This document shows positions 53,643-62,895 of a stretch of DNA of 64,000 nt, piece by piece. Every line of letters begins with the position of its first letter. Positions within the stretch are counted from its first letter, which is position 1. The translations under genes and the position numbers were made by a program. A model generated the notes under the pieces. That model was not told the origin of the DNA, did not search any database, and saw only the letters and a program-made list of their open reading frames with translations. Origin of the DNA: an uncultured Collinsella sp. (GTDB lineage Bacteria > Actinomycetota > Coriobacteriia > Coriobacteriales > Coriobacteriaceae); NCBI GenBank assembly GCA_944321445.1, contig CALULJ010000002.1, positions 1 to 64,000 of the forward strand. Reading direction: 5' to 3'.

Positions 53643-54910
53643 TGCTGGGACTCCAGATACGCCTCGCGGTCCTTCTCGAACTGCTCGTAATCGGAGCTGA
53701 AGTTATGCGAGCCGTCGCCTTCGGGAGAGGCAACGTAGTATAGGTAGTCAGTCTGGGCAGGCTCAAGCGCAGCCTCGATGGAGGAAACACTCGGGCTGCA
53801 GATGGGGCCAGGGGTAAGGCCGTCATGCTTATACACGTTGTAGGGAGAGTCGATCTCAAGATCGTCGTAGGTGACGCGATCGCTCCCGCCGCCGCGCGCG
53901 TACACGATGGCGGCATCGATCTGCAGGCGCATGCCCTCGTCCAAACGGTTGTAGATAACGCTCGCGACAAGCGGACGCTCATCTGCCACGGCCGTCTCGC
54001 GCTCGACGAGCGAGGCGAGCGTGACGACCTCCTGGGCGCTCAAGCCGTTGGGCGCGGCATCGAAGTCAAGGGATGCCGTCTCGGTCTCGAACTGATCGAG
54101 CATCTGGCGAATGAGGCTGTCGGCCGTCGGCTCCTTGCCGGGATTGTACGTCTTGGGATACAGATACCCCTCGAGCGAATCGTCGTAGGCTCCCTCGAGG
54201 AACGGGTAGTCGGCAGCGTAGTTGGAGGCCTTGGCCTGCGCCAGGAACTCATCGGCCGAGATGCCGAGCGTCTCCTCGACGCGCGCAGCCGTTTGCGCCA
54301 CGGTGAGCCCCTCTTGGATGGTGAGGGTCACGCCCGTGATGTTGGGGCCGTCCACAAGCTGCTGCACAACCTCTTTCGCATCCTGACCGGTATAGAGCAG
54401 ATAGTCGCCCGGCTTTATGGCCATGGCGGCATCGAGCTCGTTCACGGCAGCATAGTATTCCTTGGGGTTATCGATAATCTGGTTCTGGGCGAGGATGGAT
54501 GCGATGTCGTCGCCCGTTGCGCCCTCGGGAATCGTCAGCTCGACCTCTTGGCCGGCCTCGACCGTTTCCCCTCCCCCAAACAAGCCGCCGATACGCGGAG
54601 CGACGACGAACGCGAGCAGGGCCACGATTGCGAGCACCGCGACGATGCCCACGATGATAGGAATCGGGCTACCGGAGCGCTTGGTCTCTTGACGAGTCCT
54701 CACACGATTAGCTGCTGCCGGACGCGCCGCTTGGGCTGCAGGCCGGCCGGAAGGGCGCTGAGCAGCCTGCGAAGCGCGAGCCGTGGTCCGTGAACCCTGT
54801 GAAGAGGAAGAGCGAAACCGCGTGCCCGGGGCACCGGTCCCCGTGGATCGAGACGTTACAGGAGTCTGTGAGGTGCGGCGGTGCGAACCGCCGGTGTTAG
54901 CGTTAGGCAC
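53639..54910 (-). CDS. mltG: Endolytic murein transglycosylase MltG (YceG)
   Basis: A membrane-bound enzyme that cuts nascent glycan strands and is thought to set their length. The protein (423 residues from the chosen start) has a ~75-residue Ser/Thr/Arg/Pro/Ala-rich cytoplasmic N terminus and one membrane helix (IPIIVGIVAVLAIVALLAFVV). A LysM-like region (VELTIPEGATGDDIASIL) and the YceG catalytic domain follow, with the catalytic Glu in VTLASLVERETAVADERPLVASVIYNRL and GPICSPSVSSIEAAL. The start is uncertain: the GTG at 54910, with AAGGGA upstream and an 8-base overlap with ruvX, is preferred over the ATG at 54934. Confidence 0.93.
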   Translation of the reverse strand: MPNANTGGSHRRTSQTPVTSRSTGTGAPGTRFRSSSSQGSRTTARASQAAQRPSGRPAAQAARPAAANRVRTRQETKRSGSPIPIIVGIVAVLAIVALLAFVVAPRIGGLFGGGETVEAGQEVELTIPEGATGDDIASILAQNQIIDNPKEYYAAVNELDAAMAIKPGDYLLYTGQDAKEVVQQLVDGPNITGVTLTIQEGLTVAQTAARVEETLGISADEFLAQAKASNYAADYPFLEGAYDDSLEGYLYPKTYNPGKEPTADSLIRQMLDQFETETASLDFDAAPNGLSAQEVVTLASLVERETAVADERPLVASVIYNRLDEGMRLQIDAAIVYARGGGSDRVTYDDLEIDSPYNVYKHDGLTPGPICSPSVSSIEAALEPAQTDYLYYVASPEGDGSHNFSSDYEQFEKDREAYLESQQ

Positions 54911-55331
54911 TGTCGTCGTTTCCCTTCTGAGCATCGAGCCACGCCTGGAGGAACAGGGAGGCTGCAACCATATCGACCTTACCGCGCATCTTTCGCTCCG
55001 ATAGGCCCTCTGCGCGCAGGATGCGCTTGGCTTCCTGGGAGCTTAAGCGCTCATCGGTAAACTCAAGCGGCACATCGAGCGCTTTGGCAATGGAGCGCGC
55101 GGCATCCATAACGCGCTGCGCTTGCGGACCGTCCTCCCCCGAAAGCGTTTGAGGACGGCCGCATACCAGTACATCCGGCTCGTAGTCTTCCACAATCGCC
55201 CGGAAGCTCCGCGCCAAGGACAGGACCTCGGCGGCAGGGAGCACCTTGACGGGCATGGCGACCCGTCCGGAGCGGTCGGAAGCTGCGATGCCGATGCGAA
55301 CCTCGCCGATATCGAGCGCGAGCGCGACCAC
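54903..55331 (-). CDS. ruvX: RuvX/YqgF pre-16S rRNA nuclease
   Basis: A 142-residue RNase H-fold protein that finishes the 5' end of 16S rRNA. Motifs: ALALDIGEVRIGIAASDRSG (the first Asp; VG is replaced by VR in GEVRIG), PDVLVCGRPQTLSGEDGPQAQRV, VPLEFTDERLSSQEAKRIL (Glu) and KVDMVAASLFLQAWLD (Asp). It has a GTG start three bases after alaS. The alaS-ruvX-mltG series is typical. Confidence 0.93.
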   Translation of the reverse strand: MVALALDIGEVRIGIAASDRSGRVAMPVKVLPAAEVLSLARSFRAIVEDYEPDVLVCGRPQTLSGEDGPQAQRVMDAARSIAKALDVPLEFTDERLSSQEAKRILRAEGLSERKMRGKVDMVAASLFLQAWLDAQKGNDDSA

Positions 55332-55334
55332 GGT

Positions 55335-57992
55335 TTAGAGTCCCAGGTGCGCGCGGGCGGCATCGAGCGCGGCAGGGATGCCCGAAGCGTCCTTACCGCC
55401 GGCCTGGGCCATGGCCGGGCGACCGCCGCCGCGGCCATCGACATGCGGAGCGATGGTCTTGATGACGTCACCAGCCTTGAACCCGGCTGCGACCGCATCG
55501 TCAGTGGCGGCTGCCAGCAGCGCAGGCGTGCCCTTCTCGGTCACCGTCGCAAGCACGCAAGCGACCGGGCCGTCAACCTTGGCGCGAACGGTATCCCACA
55601 CGTTGCGGAGCTCGGAGCCCTCGAGGCCGGCAAGCTGAGCGATAACGACCTTGTACGAACCGGTGTCGACGGCGCCCTGAACAGCCTGAGCGATAGCATC
55701 GGAAGAGCCGCCCGTAAGGGCAGCCTTAAGCTTCTGGTTGGCGTCGTGCAGGTTCTGCTGCAGCGAGGCGATGCGGTCGCATACCTCGTCGTCGCGGCAC
55801 TTGAGTGCGGCCGCGGCGCTGGCGAGCGCACGCTCCTTGCCCTCGAGGTACTCCATGGCGCCCATGCTCGTCACCGCTTCGATGCGGCGAACGTTCGAGC
55901 CGGTGGAGGACTCGGAGACGATGCGGAACAGACCGATCTCGGCCGTGTTGCGCGCATGCGTGCCGCCGCAGAGCTCGCGGGAGAACGGCTGGTCCTCCTC
56001 GCCCACGGACACAACGCGCACAACGTCGCCGTACTTCTCGCCGAACAGGGCGACGGCGCCGGACGCCTTGGCCTCATCGATACCCATGACATGGGTCACG
56101 ATGGGCTTAGAAGCGAAAATCTGGTCGTTCACGATGCTCTCGATGCGCTTGAGCTCATCGGTCGTGACGGCCTCGAAATGTGTGAAGTCGAAGCGCAAGC
56201 GGTGCTCATCGAGCTGGGAGCCGGCTTGGTTCACGTGGCTGCCCAGAACCTGCTTGAGCGCGGCGTCCAGCAGGTGCGTCGCCGTGTGGTTGCGACGGAT
56301 GAGCTCGCGGCGGCGGATATCGATGGCGGCAAATACCGTATCGCCCACGGAAACCGTGCCCTCACCGATCACGCCGTGATGCGCATAGAGGCCGTGGTGC
56401 GCACGCGTATCGGTGACGTGCATGGCGGAAGCAGCCGTCGCAAACGAGCCGGTGTCGCCGACCTGACCGCCCATCTCGGCGTAGAACGGCGTGCGATCGA
56501 GCACGATGTCGACCTCCTGGCCAGCATCGGCGTGCGAGACCTGCTCGCCGTTGGCAACGATAGCAAGGACGCGAGCGTCGTCGACGCTGTTGGCGTCATA
56601 GCCGATGAACTCGGTGGCGGCAATCGTATCGGTGAGCTCGACCCACACATCGCTGAAGGTGCCCCAGGCGTCGCCCTTGACGTTGGCGCGAGCGCGCTCG
56701 CGTTGCGCCTCCATTTCACGGTTGAAGCCCTCGATATCGACATCGTGGCCTGCACCACCGGCGATCTCGACGGTCAGGTCGATGGGGAATCCGAAGGTGT
56801 CGTGCAGCATGAAGGCAGACGCGCCGTCGAGCACCTCGCCATCGCCGAGCTTGGCAAGCGCCTCGTCGAGGTACACGCGGCCGTTGTCGAGCGTCGTGGA
56901 GAAACGCTCTTCCTCGGCCTTGACGATGCCGCGCACGAGCTCGACGTTCTTGGTGAGCTCAGGATAGGCATCGCCCATGAGCTCGTTGACGCGCTCGATG
57001 AAGCGCACGAGGAACGGGCCCTCGACGCCCAGCAGGCGGCCGTGGAAGACGGCACGGCGCAGCAGGCGGCGCAGCACGTAGCCGCGACCCTCGTTACCCG
57101 GCAGAATGCCGTCGGAAATCATGAAGTCGACCGAGCGCGCGTGGTCGGCAATAATGCGCAGGCTTCGGCTCGGCCCCTCATAGTCATCGCTCACATAGGA
57201 CACGCCGGAGATCTCCTCGCCCAAGCGGATGAGGCCCTGCATGATGTCGCTGTCGAAAAACGAGGTCTTGCCCTGCATGATCGCGCTCATGCGCTCAAGG
57301 CCCATACCGGTGTCGAGGTTGCGATGGGGCAGCTCGGGCATGGAGCCGTCCTCCTGGCGGTCGAACTGCGTGAACACGAGGTTCCAGTACTCAAGGAAGC
57401 GGTCGCAATCGCAGCCGGGAGCGCAGTCGGGACGGCCGCAGCCGACGTCTTCGCCCATGTCGTAGTAGATCTCGGAGCACGGGCCGCACGGACCGGTGGG
57501 ACCGGCCGCCCAGAAGTTATCGTCTTCGCCCAGACGGGAGATGTGGCTCTCCTCGACACCGAGCGAGCGCCAGATGTCATAGGTCTCATCGTCATCGGTG
57601 AAGACGGTGAAGTACAGGCGCTCGATGGGCAGCTTGAACACCTGCGTGGAGAGCTCGAGCGCCCAAGCGCAGGCCTGCTCCTTCGACACGCCGCCGAAGG
57701 AGAAGTTGCCGAGCATCTCGAAGAACGAGGCGTGACGACCGTCACAGCCGATGATGTCGATGTCGTTCGTGCGGACGCACTTCTGGCACGAGGTCGCACC
57801 GATCTCGTGCATGGTCTTTTTGCCCTGGTAGTACTGCTTGAACTGGTTCATGCCCGCGTTGGCGAGCAGAAGCGACGGGTCGTCGGGCACAAGCGAGGAG
57901 CTGGGGAACAGCTTGCAGCCGCGATCCTCGAAAAACTTCAGGAACGAAGAGCGAATCTCCGCGGTGGTCATGGTCGGGTGTTCAGCACTCAT
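55335..57992 (-). CDS. alaS: Alanyl-tRNA synthetase
   Basis: A class II synthetase of 885 residues. The catalytic domain (~1-250) has RSSFLKFFEDRGCKLFPSSSLVP, LLANAGMNQFKQYY, GNFSFGG and AGPTGPCGPCSEIYYD. A tRNA-recognition domain follows. The editing domain carries the zinc motif HTATHLLDAAL with CGGTHARNTAEIG, and a C-Ala domain ends GGGRPAMAQAGGKDASGIP. The length is normal. The ATG at 57992 has AGGAG upstream; the codon 15 residues earlier is less supported. No T-box leader was seen in the 127 bases upstream. Confidence 0.97.
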   Translation of the reverse strand: MSAEHPTMTTAEIRSSFLKFFEDRGCKLFPSSSLVPDDPSLLLANAGMNQFKQYYQGKKTMHEIGATSCQKCVRTNDIDIIGCDGRHASFFEMLGNFSFGGVSKEQACAWALELSTQVFKLPIERLYFTVFTDDDETYDIWRSLGVEESHISRLGEDDNFWAAGPTGPCGPCSEIYYDMGEDVGCGRPDCAPGCDCDRFLEYWNLVFTQFDRQEDGSMPELPHRNLDTGMGLERMSAIMQGKTSFFDSDIMQGLIRLGEEISGVSYVSDDYEGPSRSLRIIADHARSVDFMISDGILPGNEGRGYVLRRLLRRAVFHGRLLGVEGPFLVRFIERVNELMGDAYPELTKNVELVRGIVKAEEERFSTTLDNGRVYLDEALAKLGDGEVLDGASAFMLHDTFGFPIDLTVEIAGGAGHDVDIEGFNREMEAQRERARANVKGDAWGTFSDVWVELTDTIAATEFIGYDANSVDDARVLAIVANGEQVSHADAGQEVDIVLDRTPFYAEMGGQVGDTGSFATAASAMHVTDTRAHHGLYAHHGVIGEGTVSVGDTVFAAIDIRRRELIRRNHTATHLLDAALKQVLGSHVNQAGSQLDEHRLRFDFTHFEAVTTDELKRIESIVNDQIFASKPIVTHVMGIDEAKASGAVALFGEKYGDVVRVVSVGEEDQPFSRELCGGTHARNTAEIGLFRIVSESSTGSNVRRIEAVTSMGAMEYLEGKERALASAAAALKCRDDEVCDRIASLQQNLHDANQKLKAALTGGSSDAIAQAVQGAVDTGSYKVVIAQLAGLEGSELRNVWDTVRAKVDGPVACVLATVTEKGTPALLAAATDDAVAAGFKAGDVIKTIAPHVDGRGGGRPAMAQAGGKDASGIPAALDAARAHLGL

Positions 57993-58119
57993 GTGGCTAT
58001 CTCCTAGGTTCTGTGCATAAGACAGGCGTAAACGCACCTAGGATAGCAGACCTTGCGCGCAAGCGATGTCGCATTGAGCGGGCAGCACGGTATATGCAGA
58101 TGCACGAAGCGCGTGCGAG

Positions 58120-59544
58120 CTACGAGGCGTCCCGCTCATCATCGGGAGCAGCGTCCTCGGGGTTCTGATCGTCTTTGGTGGCGTTCGTCGCATCGCCGCC
58201 GGCAAAGGGAATCCGAAACAGGCTTGCTGCGTTCGCGTCGATGCTCGGGAGCTTAACCCAGGGGTTCTCGAGCTCCGGCTTGGGAACCGCCGTGGCATCG
58301 GGCACCACGTCGTCGGTGAGCAGCTCGGAGTCGGCCACAAAGCTGTCATCGCCCAGCGCATCGAAGGCCGGGACGGGGTTTCCAGCCTCGTCGCGATACG
58401 GCGTGCCGCGGAAGATGGCACCGTGGTAGTCAACGAGCTGACGCTTCGTACTCTTCTCGAAATAGAAGATGAACAAGCCCTTCAATGCAGCGCACAGGGG
58501 AATGGCGACGACCATGCCGAGCGGCCCCATGAGTGACGAGCCGATGACGATAGCGGCAAGGCTCATGGCGGGATGCACCTGGACGGTGGATTGCATGACC
58601 TTGGGGCTCAAGACGTTGTCGGTAAGGTTTTGCGCGATGACGACGATCACAAGCGTCCAGATGGCAAGAGCGGGGCCATAGAACAGTGCGATGACGACCG
58701 CGATAAGCGCCGAGAACCAGGGACCGATAACGGGGATGAGGTGGAAGATGCCCGTAAGCACACCCATGAGACCGGCATACGGATGCCCTGCGATAAGCAG
58801 ACCGACGAACACGAGCACGCCGTTGATGACCGACGTGATGATCATGCTGCGCATGTAGCCGCCCACAGAGCGCGAAAGAATGGCGACGATGAAGCGGTAA
58901 TCGTCCTCTTTGCTCTCCCCTAACGCAAAGCCGATCTCACCGTGGATCTTGGGGTAATCGCATGCAAGCCAGTATGCAAGGACAAGTCCCAAGAACACGA
59001 TGAACATCGTGTTGGCAAAGCTGCTGATGGCAGGCATGACGCCGCGCCCCAAGTTGGCCGCAAGGTCGGTCACGAATGTCGTGGCGGTGTGTTGGAGCGA
59101 GAGCAGCAGATCGTTCAAGCCGCTGAACATATCGCTCGTGGTGAGCGAGCGGAAGTTGCTCATGAGGTCCTGGATCATGATCGAAAGCGACGAGAAGTAG
59201 CGCGGCATCTGGTTCAAGACGTCGACGAACTGATCAATGAACATGGGCAGCAGCATCGTGATGAGCAGCGCGATGACGGCGATGACCACGATGAGGCCCA
59301 CGAGGGCGCCGATGCTGCGCGGCACGCCCTTGTGCTCGAGCGCGTTGACGATGGGCGCCTCGACGAAGGCTATGAGTGAGCCGACCGCCAAAAAAACCAC
59401 CACCGGGGCGAGCACCCCGACAACGTTCAGCAGCATCGCACCGATGATGAGAACTCCCACCACCGACCAGATGCGCAGGGTCATGAGCTTGGTATCGCGG
59501 AGGCTCCGGTCGACGCGGTGCCCCGGGTTGGTCTGAGCGGTCAT
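58120..59544 (-). CDS. AI-2E family (PerM-like) permease
   Basis: A 474-residue membrane protein with seven or eight hydrophobic segments and the family patterns. These are PRSIGALVGLIVVIAVIALL, YRFIVAILSRSVGGYMRSMIITSVINGVLVFVGLLIAGHPYAGLMGVLTGIFHLIPVIGPW, and NLTDNVLSPKVMQSTVQVHPAMSLAAIVIGSSLMGPLGMVVAIPL. The C-terminal ~110 residues are hydrophilic and acidic. Substrates of the family vary and are mostly unproven. The ATG at 59544 overlaps the sigma-factor stop by four bases, so it is the last gene of that operon. Confidence 0.88.
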   Translation of the reverse strand: MTAQTNPGHRVDRSLRDTKLMTLRIWSVVGVLIIGAMLLNVVGVLAPVVVFLAVGSLIAFVEAPIVNALEHKGVPRSIGALVGLIVVIAVIALLITMLLPMFIDQFVDVLNQMPRYFSSLSIMIQDLMSNFRSLTTSDMFSGLNDLLLSLQHTATTFVTDLAANLGRGVMPAISSFANTMFIVFLGLVLAYWLACDYPKIHGEIGFALGESKEDDYRFIVAILSRSVGGYMRSMIITSVINGVLVFVGLLIAGHPYAGLMGVLTGIFHLIPVIGPWFSALIAVVIALFYGPALAIWTLVIVVIAQNLTDNVLSPKVMQSTVQVHPAMSLAAIVIGSSLMGPLGMVVAIPLCAALKGLFIFYFEKSTKRQLVDYHGAIFRGTPYRDEAGNPVPAFDALGDDSFVADSELLTDDVVPDATAVPKPELENPWVKLPSIDANAASLFRIPFAGGDATNATKDDQNPEDAAPDDERDAS

Positions 59545-60332
59545 CGCTTCCCCATGACTCCTTCGGGATCAATCTTGTCCTGAATCTTTTTCAGCGTGCG
59601 GCGCAGCAGGCGCGAAACCTGCACCTGGGACACGCCGAGCTTCTCGGCGATCTCGATCTGCGTCATACCCTTGACGAAGCGCATCTCGATCACCTCGCGC
59701 TCGCGAGGCGAGAAGCCCTTGAGCGCCTCTTCGATAACCAAGCGGTCATCTGTGAAGGTGAGCGCACTGTCTTCATCGGCATACCGATCAAGAACCGATG
59801 GAGTGTCCTCGGAATCCGTGCTACCAGGAGCCTCCAGCGGTACGGATGAATACGCGGACGATGATTCCATGGCCTCGAGCACTTCGTCCGCCGAAACGCC
59901 AAGGTAATCGGAGATTTCCTCGACGGTGGGTGAACGCTGAAGCTGCGTGGTGAGCGTATCGGTTGCCTGATTCACCTTGGCGGAAAGCTCTTGAAGACGA
60001 CGCGGCACGCGAACGCTCCACCCCTTGTCGCGGAAGTGACGCTTGATCTCACCCAAAATGGTGGGCGTGGCATACGTGGTGAACTCGAGCCCACGATCGG
60101 GATCAAAACGATCGATCGCTTTCAGCAAGCCCAGATAACCAACTTGCATGAGGTCATCGAGCGGCTCACCGCGATTCTTGAATTTATTAGCGAGGAATCG
60201 AACAAGGTTCAGATGGGACATGACGAGTTTCTCGCGCGCATCCATATCGCCGTTCTCTTTGTAGCGACGAAACAGCTCGTGCGTTTTCTCTTTATCCCAT
60301 GCCGCCTTGCCCGAAGCGGTCTTTTCTGCCAT
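59541..60332 (-). CDS. RNA polymerase sigma factor, SigB/SigF/SigG family
   Basis: A 263-residue group 3 sigma factor. Regions 2.1-2.4 run from MSHLNLVRFLANKF through LMQVGYLGLLKAIDRFDPDRGLEFTTYATPTILGEIKRHFRDKGWSVRVPRR. Region 3 is QRSPTVEEISDYLGVSADEV, and region 4 is LKGFSPREREVIEMRFVKGMTQIEIAEKLGVSQVQVSRLLRRTLKKI. This is the SigB/SigF type used for general stress or sporulation. The ATG at 60332 shares a base with the stop of the anti-sigma gene upstream (TAATG), the classic coupling of such pairs. The regulon is unknown. Confidence 0.92.
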   Translation of the reverse strand: MAEKTASGKAAWDKEKTHELFRRYKENGDMDAREKLVMSHLNLVRFLANKFKNRGEPLDDLMQVGYLGLLKAIDRFDPDRGLEFTTYATPTILGEIKRHFRDKGWSVRVPRRLQELSAKVNQATDTLTTQLQRSPTVEEISDYLGVSADEVLEAMESSSAYSSVPLEAPGSTDSEDTPSVLDRYADEDSALTFTDDRLVIEEALKGFSPREREVIEMRFVKGMTQIEIAEKLGVSQVQVSRLLRRTLKKIQDKIDPEGVMGKR

Positions 60333-60712
60333 TACACATCTGCTTTCAAGGTGAGGGAAAGCGCAGAGGGTGCGGATCGTTTCTCGTACGAATCGCACAC
60401 GGCGCCAAGAATAAGGTCTGCATACGCTGCCGTCTCGGACGCGGAGCCCGCGTCATCAAAATCGAAGTCGCCAAGCTCAAACGTCATGCAAACCTGCTGC
60501 GCATCGACATCGAATCGGATGGGAAGCTCGCACGAAGGCCGTACGGAGCAGGCATAGATGAAGGCCTCTTCTGCCGCCATGCGAATATCCTCGACGCGAT
60601 CGACAGACATGGAGCTCAGCATAGCCACGTTTGCGGCCGTCATGCGTACCAGGCGAGCAAGACGCGGGTCAGCCGAAACACTCAGGCTGATGGAATGGGA
60701 TGCGTTAGTCAT
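60332..60712 (-). CDS. Degenerate RsbW/SpoIIAB-like anti-sigma factor
   Basis: A 126-residue protein in the position and size of an anti-sigma factor of the histidine-kinase-ATPase fold. DRVEDIRMAAEEAFIYAC (~38-55) aligns with the N-box helix DxxxAVSEAxxNA, but the Mg-binding Asn is Tyr53. The DxGxG ATP-lid motif is replaced by LGDFDFDDAG (~80-89). Kinase activity is therefore doubtful. The C-terminal helix (AYADLILGAVCDSYEK) is retained. It overlaps the DUF948 gene by eight bases and the sigma gene by one. No anti-anti-sigma (SpoIIAA/RsbV) gene is adjacent. Confidence 0.75.
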   Translation of the reverse strand: MTNASHSISLSVSADPRLARLVRMTAANVAMLSSMSVDRVEDIRMAAEEAFIYACSVRPSCELPIRFDVDAQQVCMTFELGDFDFDDAGSASETAAYADLILGAVCDSYEKRSAPSALSLTLKADV

Positions 60713-61337
60713 CGCTGCCCTCCTGTACGGAATCTGACGGCTTAGCGCCATACGTGTAGTAGCTACGAGTGGGATGCCCGTTGTGCGCCCCCTGATTTTC
60801 ATCGGCCTGTGCAGGCACTTCGGACTCGCCCTGAGGCTCTTCAGGCACATCGGCTTCCGTGGTTTCGGTCAGGGTGCGCTCCCCCGTCGTGTTCTCTTCA
60901 CGATGGCGATTGAGCAAGCGCTGGACCTTCTCCGAGGCGGCAGACGCGATACCGGAAACGGCTCCGGACGCAGACGACATGCTTCCGGTCACCTCGGAGA
61001 CATCGCGGAGCACGCCGTTGACCTCGATGAGGTCGGCAGAGAGCGCCTCGGCGGCGATGGAGCCCTGGCGAAGGAGCGGCTCCACTTGGGTCAGGGCGGG
61101 CTGAAGCTCCTCGAGGGATGCATCCAGCTTGGCCATGACCGGCTTCACATCGGTCAGCGTCTCATCGAGATGCTCGATGACGGGTTTCGTTTGCGCAATG
61201 GTGTCGTTGATGCTGCCAACGGTCTTATCGAGCGAGTCAACCGTTGACCGCGCACGGCGCAGCACGAGCGCAAGCTCAATAACCGCCCATATGGCAACGA
61301 GAGCAAGGACGATCAAAACGATCTGGAGCGGATCCAT
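60705..61337 (-). CDS. DUF948 family membrane-anchored coiled-coil protein
   Basis: A 210-residue protein: an N-terminal membrane helix (LQIVLIVLALVAIWAVIELALVL), then a helical coiled-coil region with repeating elements (VDSLDKTVGSINDTIAQTKPVIEHLDETLTDVKPVMAKLDASLEEL). A low-complexity tail ends TRSYYTYGAKPSD. This is the DUF948 pattern of general stress proteins such as YtxG. It is the first gene of the operon with the anti-sigma and sigma genes, which fits a stress-response role (inference). The ATG at 61337 has CAGGAGG upstream. Confidence 0.82.
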   Translation of the reverse strand: MDPLQIVLIVLALVAIWAVIELALVLRRARSTVDSLDKTVGSINDTIAQTKPVIEHLDETLTDVKPVMAKLDASLEELQPALTQVEPLLRQGSIAAEALSADLIEVNGVLRDVSEVTGSMSSASGAVSGIASAASEKVQRLLNRHREENTTGERTLTETTEADVPEEPQGESEVPAQADENQGAHNGHPTRSYYTYGAKPSDSVQEGSDD

Positions 61338-61429
61338 GGTGCCTCCTGACGAGGTTGAATGTTCGTATAGCGCATGTTCGCAAAGCACAACGCTTCTTCC
61401 ATACTACCCGTAGCACGCGGTCTCATGCC

Positions 61430-61474
61430 AAAAAAGGTTCGCCCGCAACCGTGCCGATGCAAACACCACGGTTG
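61430..61474 (-). terminator. Weak terminator-like hairpin after rarA
   Basis: An 8-bp stem CAACCGTG/CACGGTTG (61446-61453 with 61467-61474, 13-base loop) lies ten bases before a run of six T on the minus strand. The gap between stem and T-run makes it a poor match to the standard form. Confidence 0.35.
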
Positions 61475-61483
61475 TCTCGAGCG

Positions 61484-62851
61484 CTACTGACTATCCTCGG
61501 GATCATGTGCCTCGGGCGATTTTCCCGTGCGATCGCGCTCAGATTGCTCGTAGCGCCATTCCTCCCATCCGCGCCCCGCGGGCTTCCAAAACGCCCCGCG
61601 CGAAAGACCGTTGGGAAGATACTGCTGCTCCACCCAGCCGCTCGGATAGTCATGCGGATATAGATAAGGTCCATAGGAATCGGAACCCGGACGGTGTCGG
61701 TCGCGAAGATGCGCAGGCACCTCACGCTGACCGCTCGTGCGAACGTCGGCAAGCGCAGCATCGATCGCAGCCTCGCAGGCGTTGCTCTTAGGGGCCAAAG
61801 CGTTGTACAGAGCCGCTTGCGCCAAGTTGATGCGGCACTCGGGATACCCGATGACCTCGGCAGCCTTGAATGCGGCCTCGGCAATGAGGAATGCCTGAGG
61901 GTCGGCGTTACCGATGTCTTCAGAGGCCTGAATCATGATGCGGCGTGCGATGAACTTAGGGTCCTCACCCGAATCGATCATGCGCGCGAGCCAATACACC
62001 GTGGCATCGGGATCGCTGCCACGCATGGACTTGATGAACGCCGAAATGATGTCGTAATGCATATCGCCGTTCTTGTCGTACGAAAGGCCACGGCGCGGGT
62101 TTGCCATGTGGACGTCATCGATCGTTAGCGCAAGGGGCTCTCCGGCGTTGACGGCGGCATCGGAATCGGGGCGCGTCAACGCAATCTCACTTGCAAGCTC
62201 AAGCGTCGTGAGCGCGCTGCGTGCGTCCCCCGCCGCCAGCGTGCAAATCGAGGCGACGACTTCCTCGTCAGCTGTAAACCTTCCGTTGAGGCCCCGTTCA
62301 TCCTCCAAAGCGCGCCGGACGAGTACGGCGATGTCCTCATCGGACAGGTGCTCGAGCTCGACCACGCGGCTGCGCGAGAGCAGCGCCGAGTTGACCTCGA
62401 AATATGGGTTCTCGGTCGTCGCGCCAATCATGATGACGGTGCGATTCTCGACCGCATGAAGTAGCGCATCTTGCTGGGAACGCGAAAAGCGATGAATCTC
62501 GTCGATGAATAGAATCGTGCGCCGCCCAAATGCCATGAGCCTGCGTGAGGCCTCCTCGATCTCGCGACGCAGGTCCTTGACCGTTCCGGTTACGGCAGAC
62601 ACCTCGACGAACTCGCTGCGTGTATGGGCAGCGATGATGTGGGCAAGCGTGGTCTTGCCCGTTCCCGCCGGGCCGTACAGGATGACGCTTGAGAGCACGT
62701 CGTGTTCGATGGCGCGCCGCAACCAGGAATCGGGGCCCACGGCCTTTTGCTGGCCCACATATTCGTCGAGGTCGCGCGGGCGCATGCGCACGGCAAGCGG
62801 AGCATAGCTCAAGCGCTTGGCGTTCTCGCTTTCACTGAACAACGTCTCCAT
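61484..62851 (-). CDS. rarA: Replication-associated recombination protein RarA (MgsA)
   Basis: An AAA+ ATPase related to clamp loaders that acts at stalled forks. The 455-residue protein has MRPRDLDEYVGQQKAVGP, Walker A ILYGPAGTGKTTLAHIIA, Walker B RRTILFIDEIHRFSRSQQDALL, sensor 1 IGATTENPYFEVN, the arginine-finger helix ALLSRSRVVELEHLS, and the C-terminal tetramerisation domain (GDMHYDIISAFIKSMRGSDPDATVYWLARMI, YLYPHDYPSGWVEQQYLP). The full-length family pattern is present. AAAGGGG precedes the ATG at 62851. Confidence 0.97.
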   Translation of the reverse strand: METLFSESENAKRLSYAPLAVRMRPRDLDEYVGQQKAVGPDSWLRRAIEHDVLSSVILYGPAGTGKTTLAHIIAAHTRSEFVEVSAVTGTVKDLRREIEEASRRLMAFGRRTILFIDEIHRFSRSQQDALLHAVENRTVIMIGATTENPYFEVNSALLSRSRVVELEHLSDEDIAVLVRRALEDERGLNGRFTADEEVVASICTLAAGDARSALTTLELASEIALTRPDSDAAVNAGEPLALTIDDVHMANPRRGLSYDKNGDMHYDIISAFIKSMRGSDPDATVYWLARMIDSGEDPKFIARRIMIQASEDIGNADPQAFLIAEAAFKAAEVIGYPECRINLAQAALYNALAPKSNACEAAIDAALADVRTSGQREVPAHLRDRHRPGSDSYGPYLYPHDYPSGWVEQQYLPNGLSRGAFWKPAGRGWEEWRYEQSERDRTGKSPEAHDPEDSQ

Positions 62852-62895
62852 AGGACCCCTTTGCTCACACGGCTGTTCGTACGCGGGCGATTAGC

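Noticed and set aside
55122-58007. A long open frame on the plus strand opposite alaS (and similar ones opposite glyS, 5387-7837, and across 48446-51445)
   Set aside because: They are mirror frames of strong minus-strand genes in high-GC DNA, have no family motifs and no ribosome sites.
57993-58119. T-box riboswitch upstream of alaS or glyQ
   Set aside because: No antiterminator/terminator pair or T-box consensus was seen in either upstream region (57993-58119, 8595-8704).
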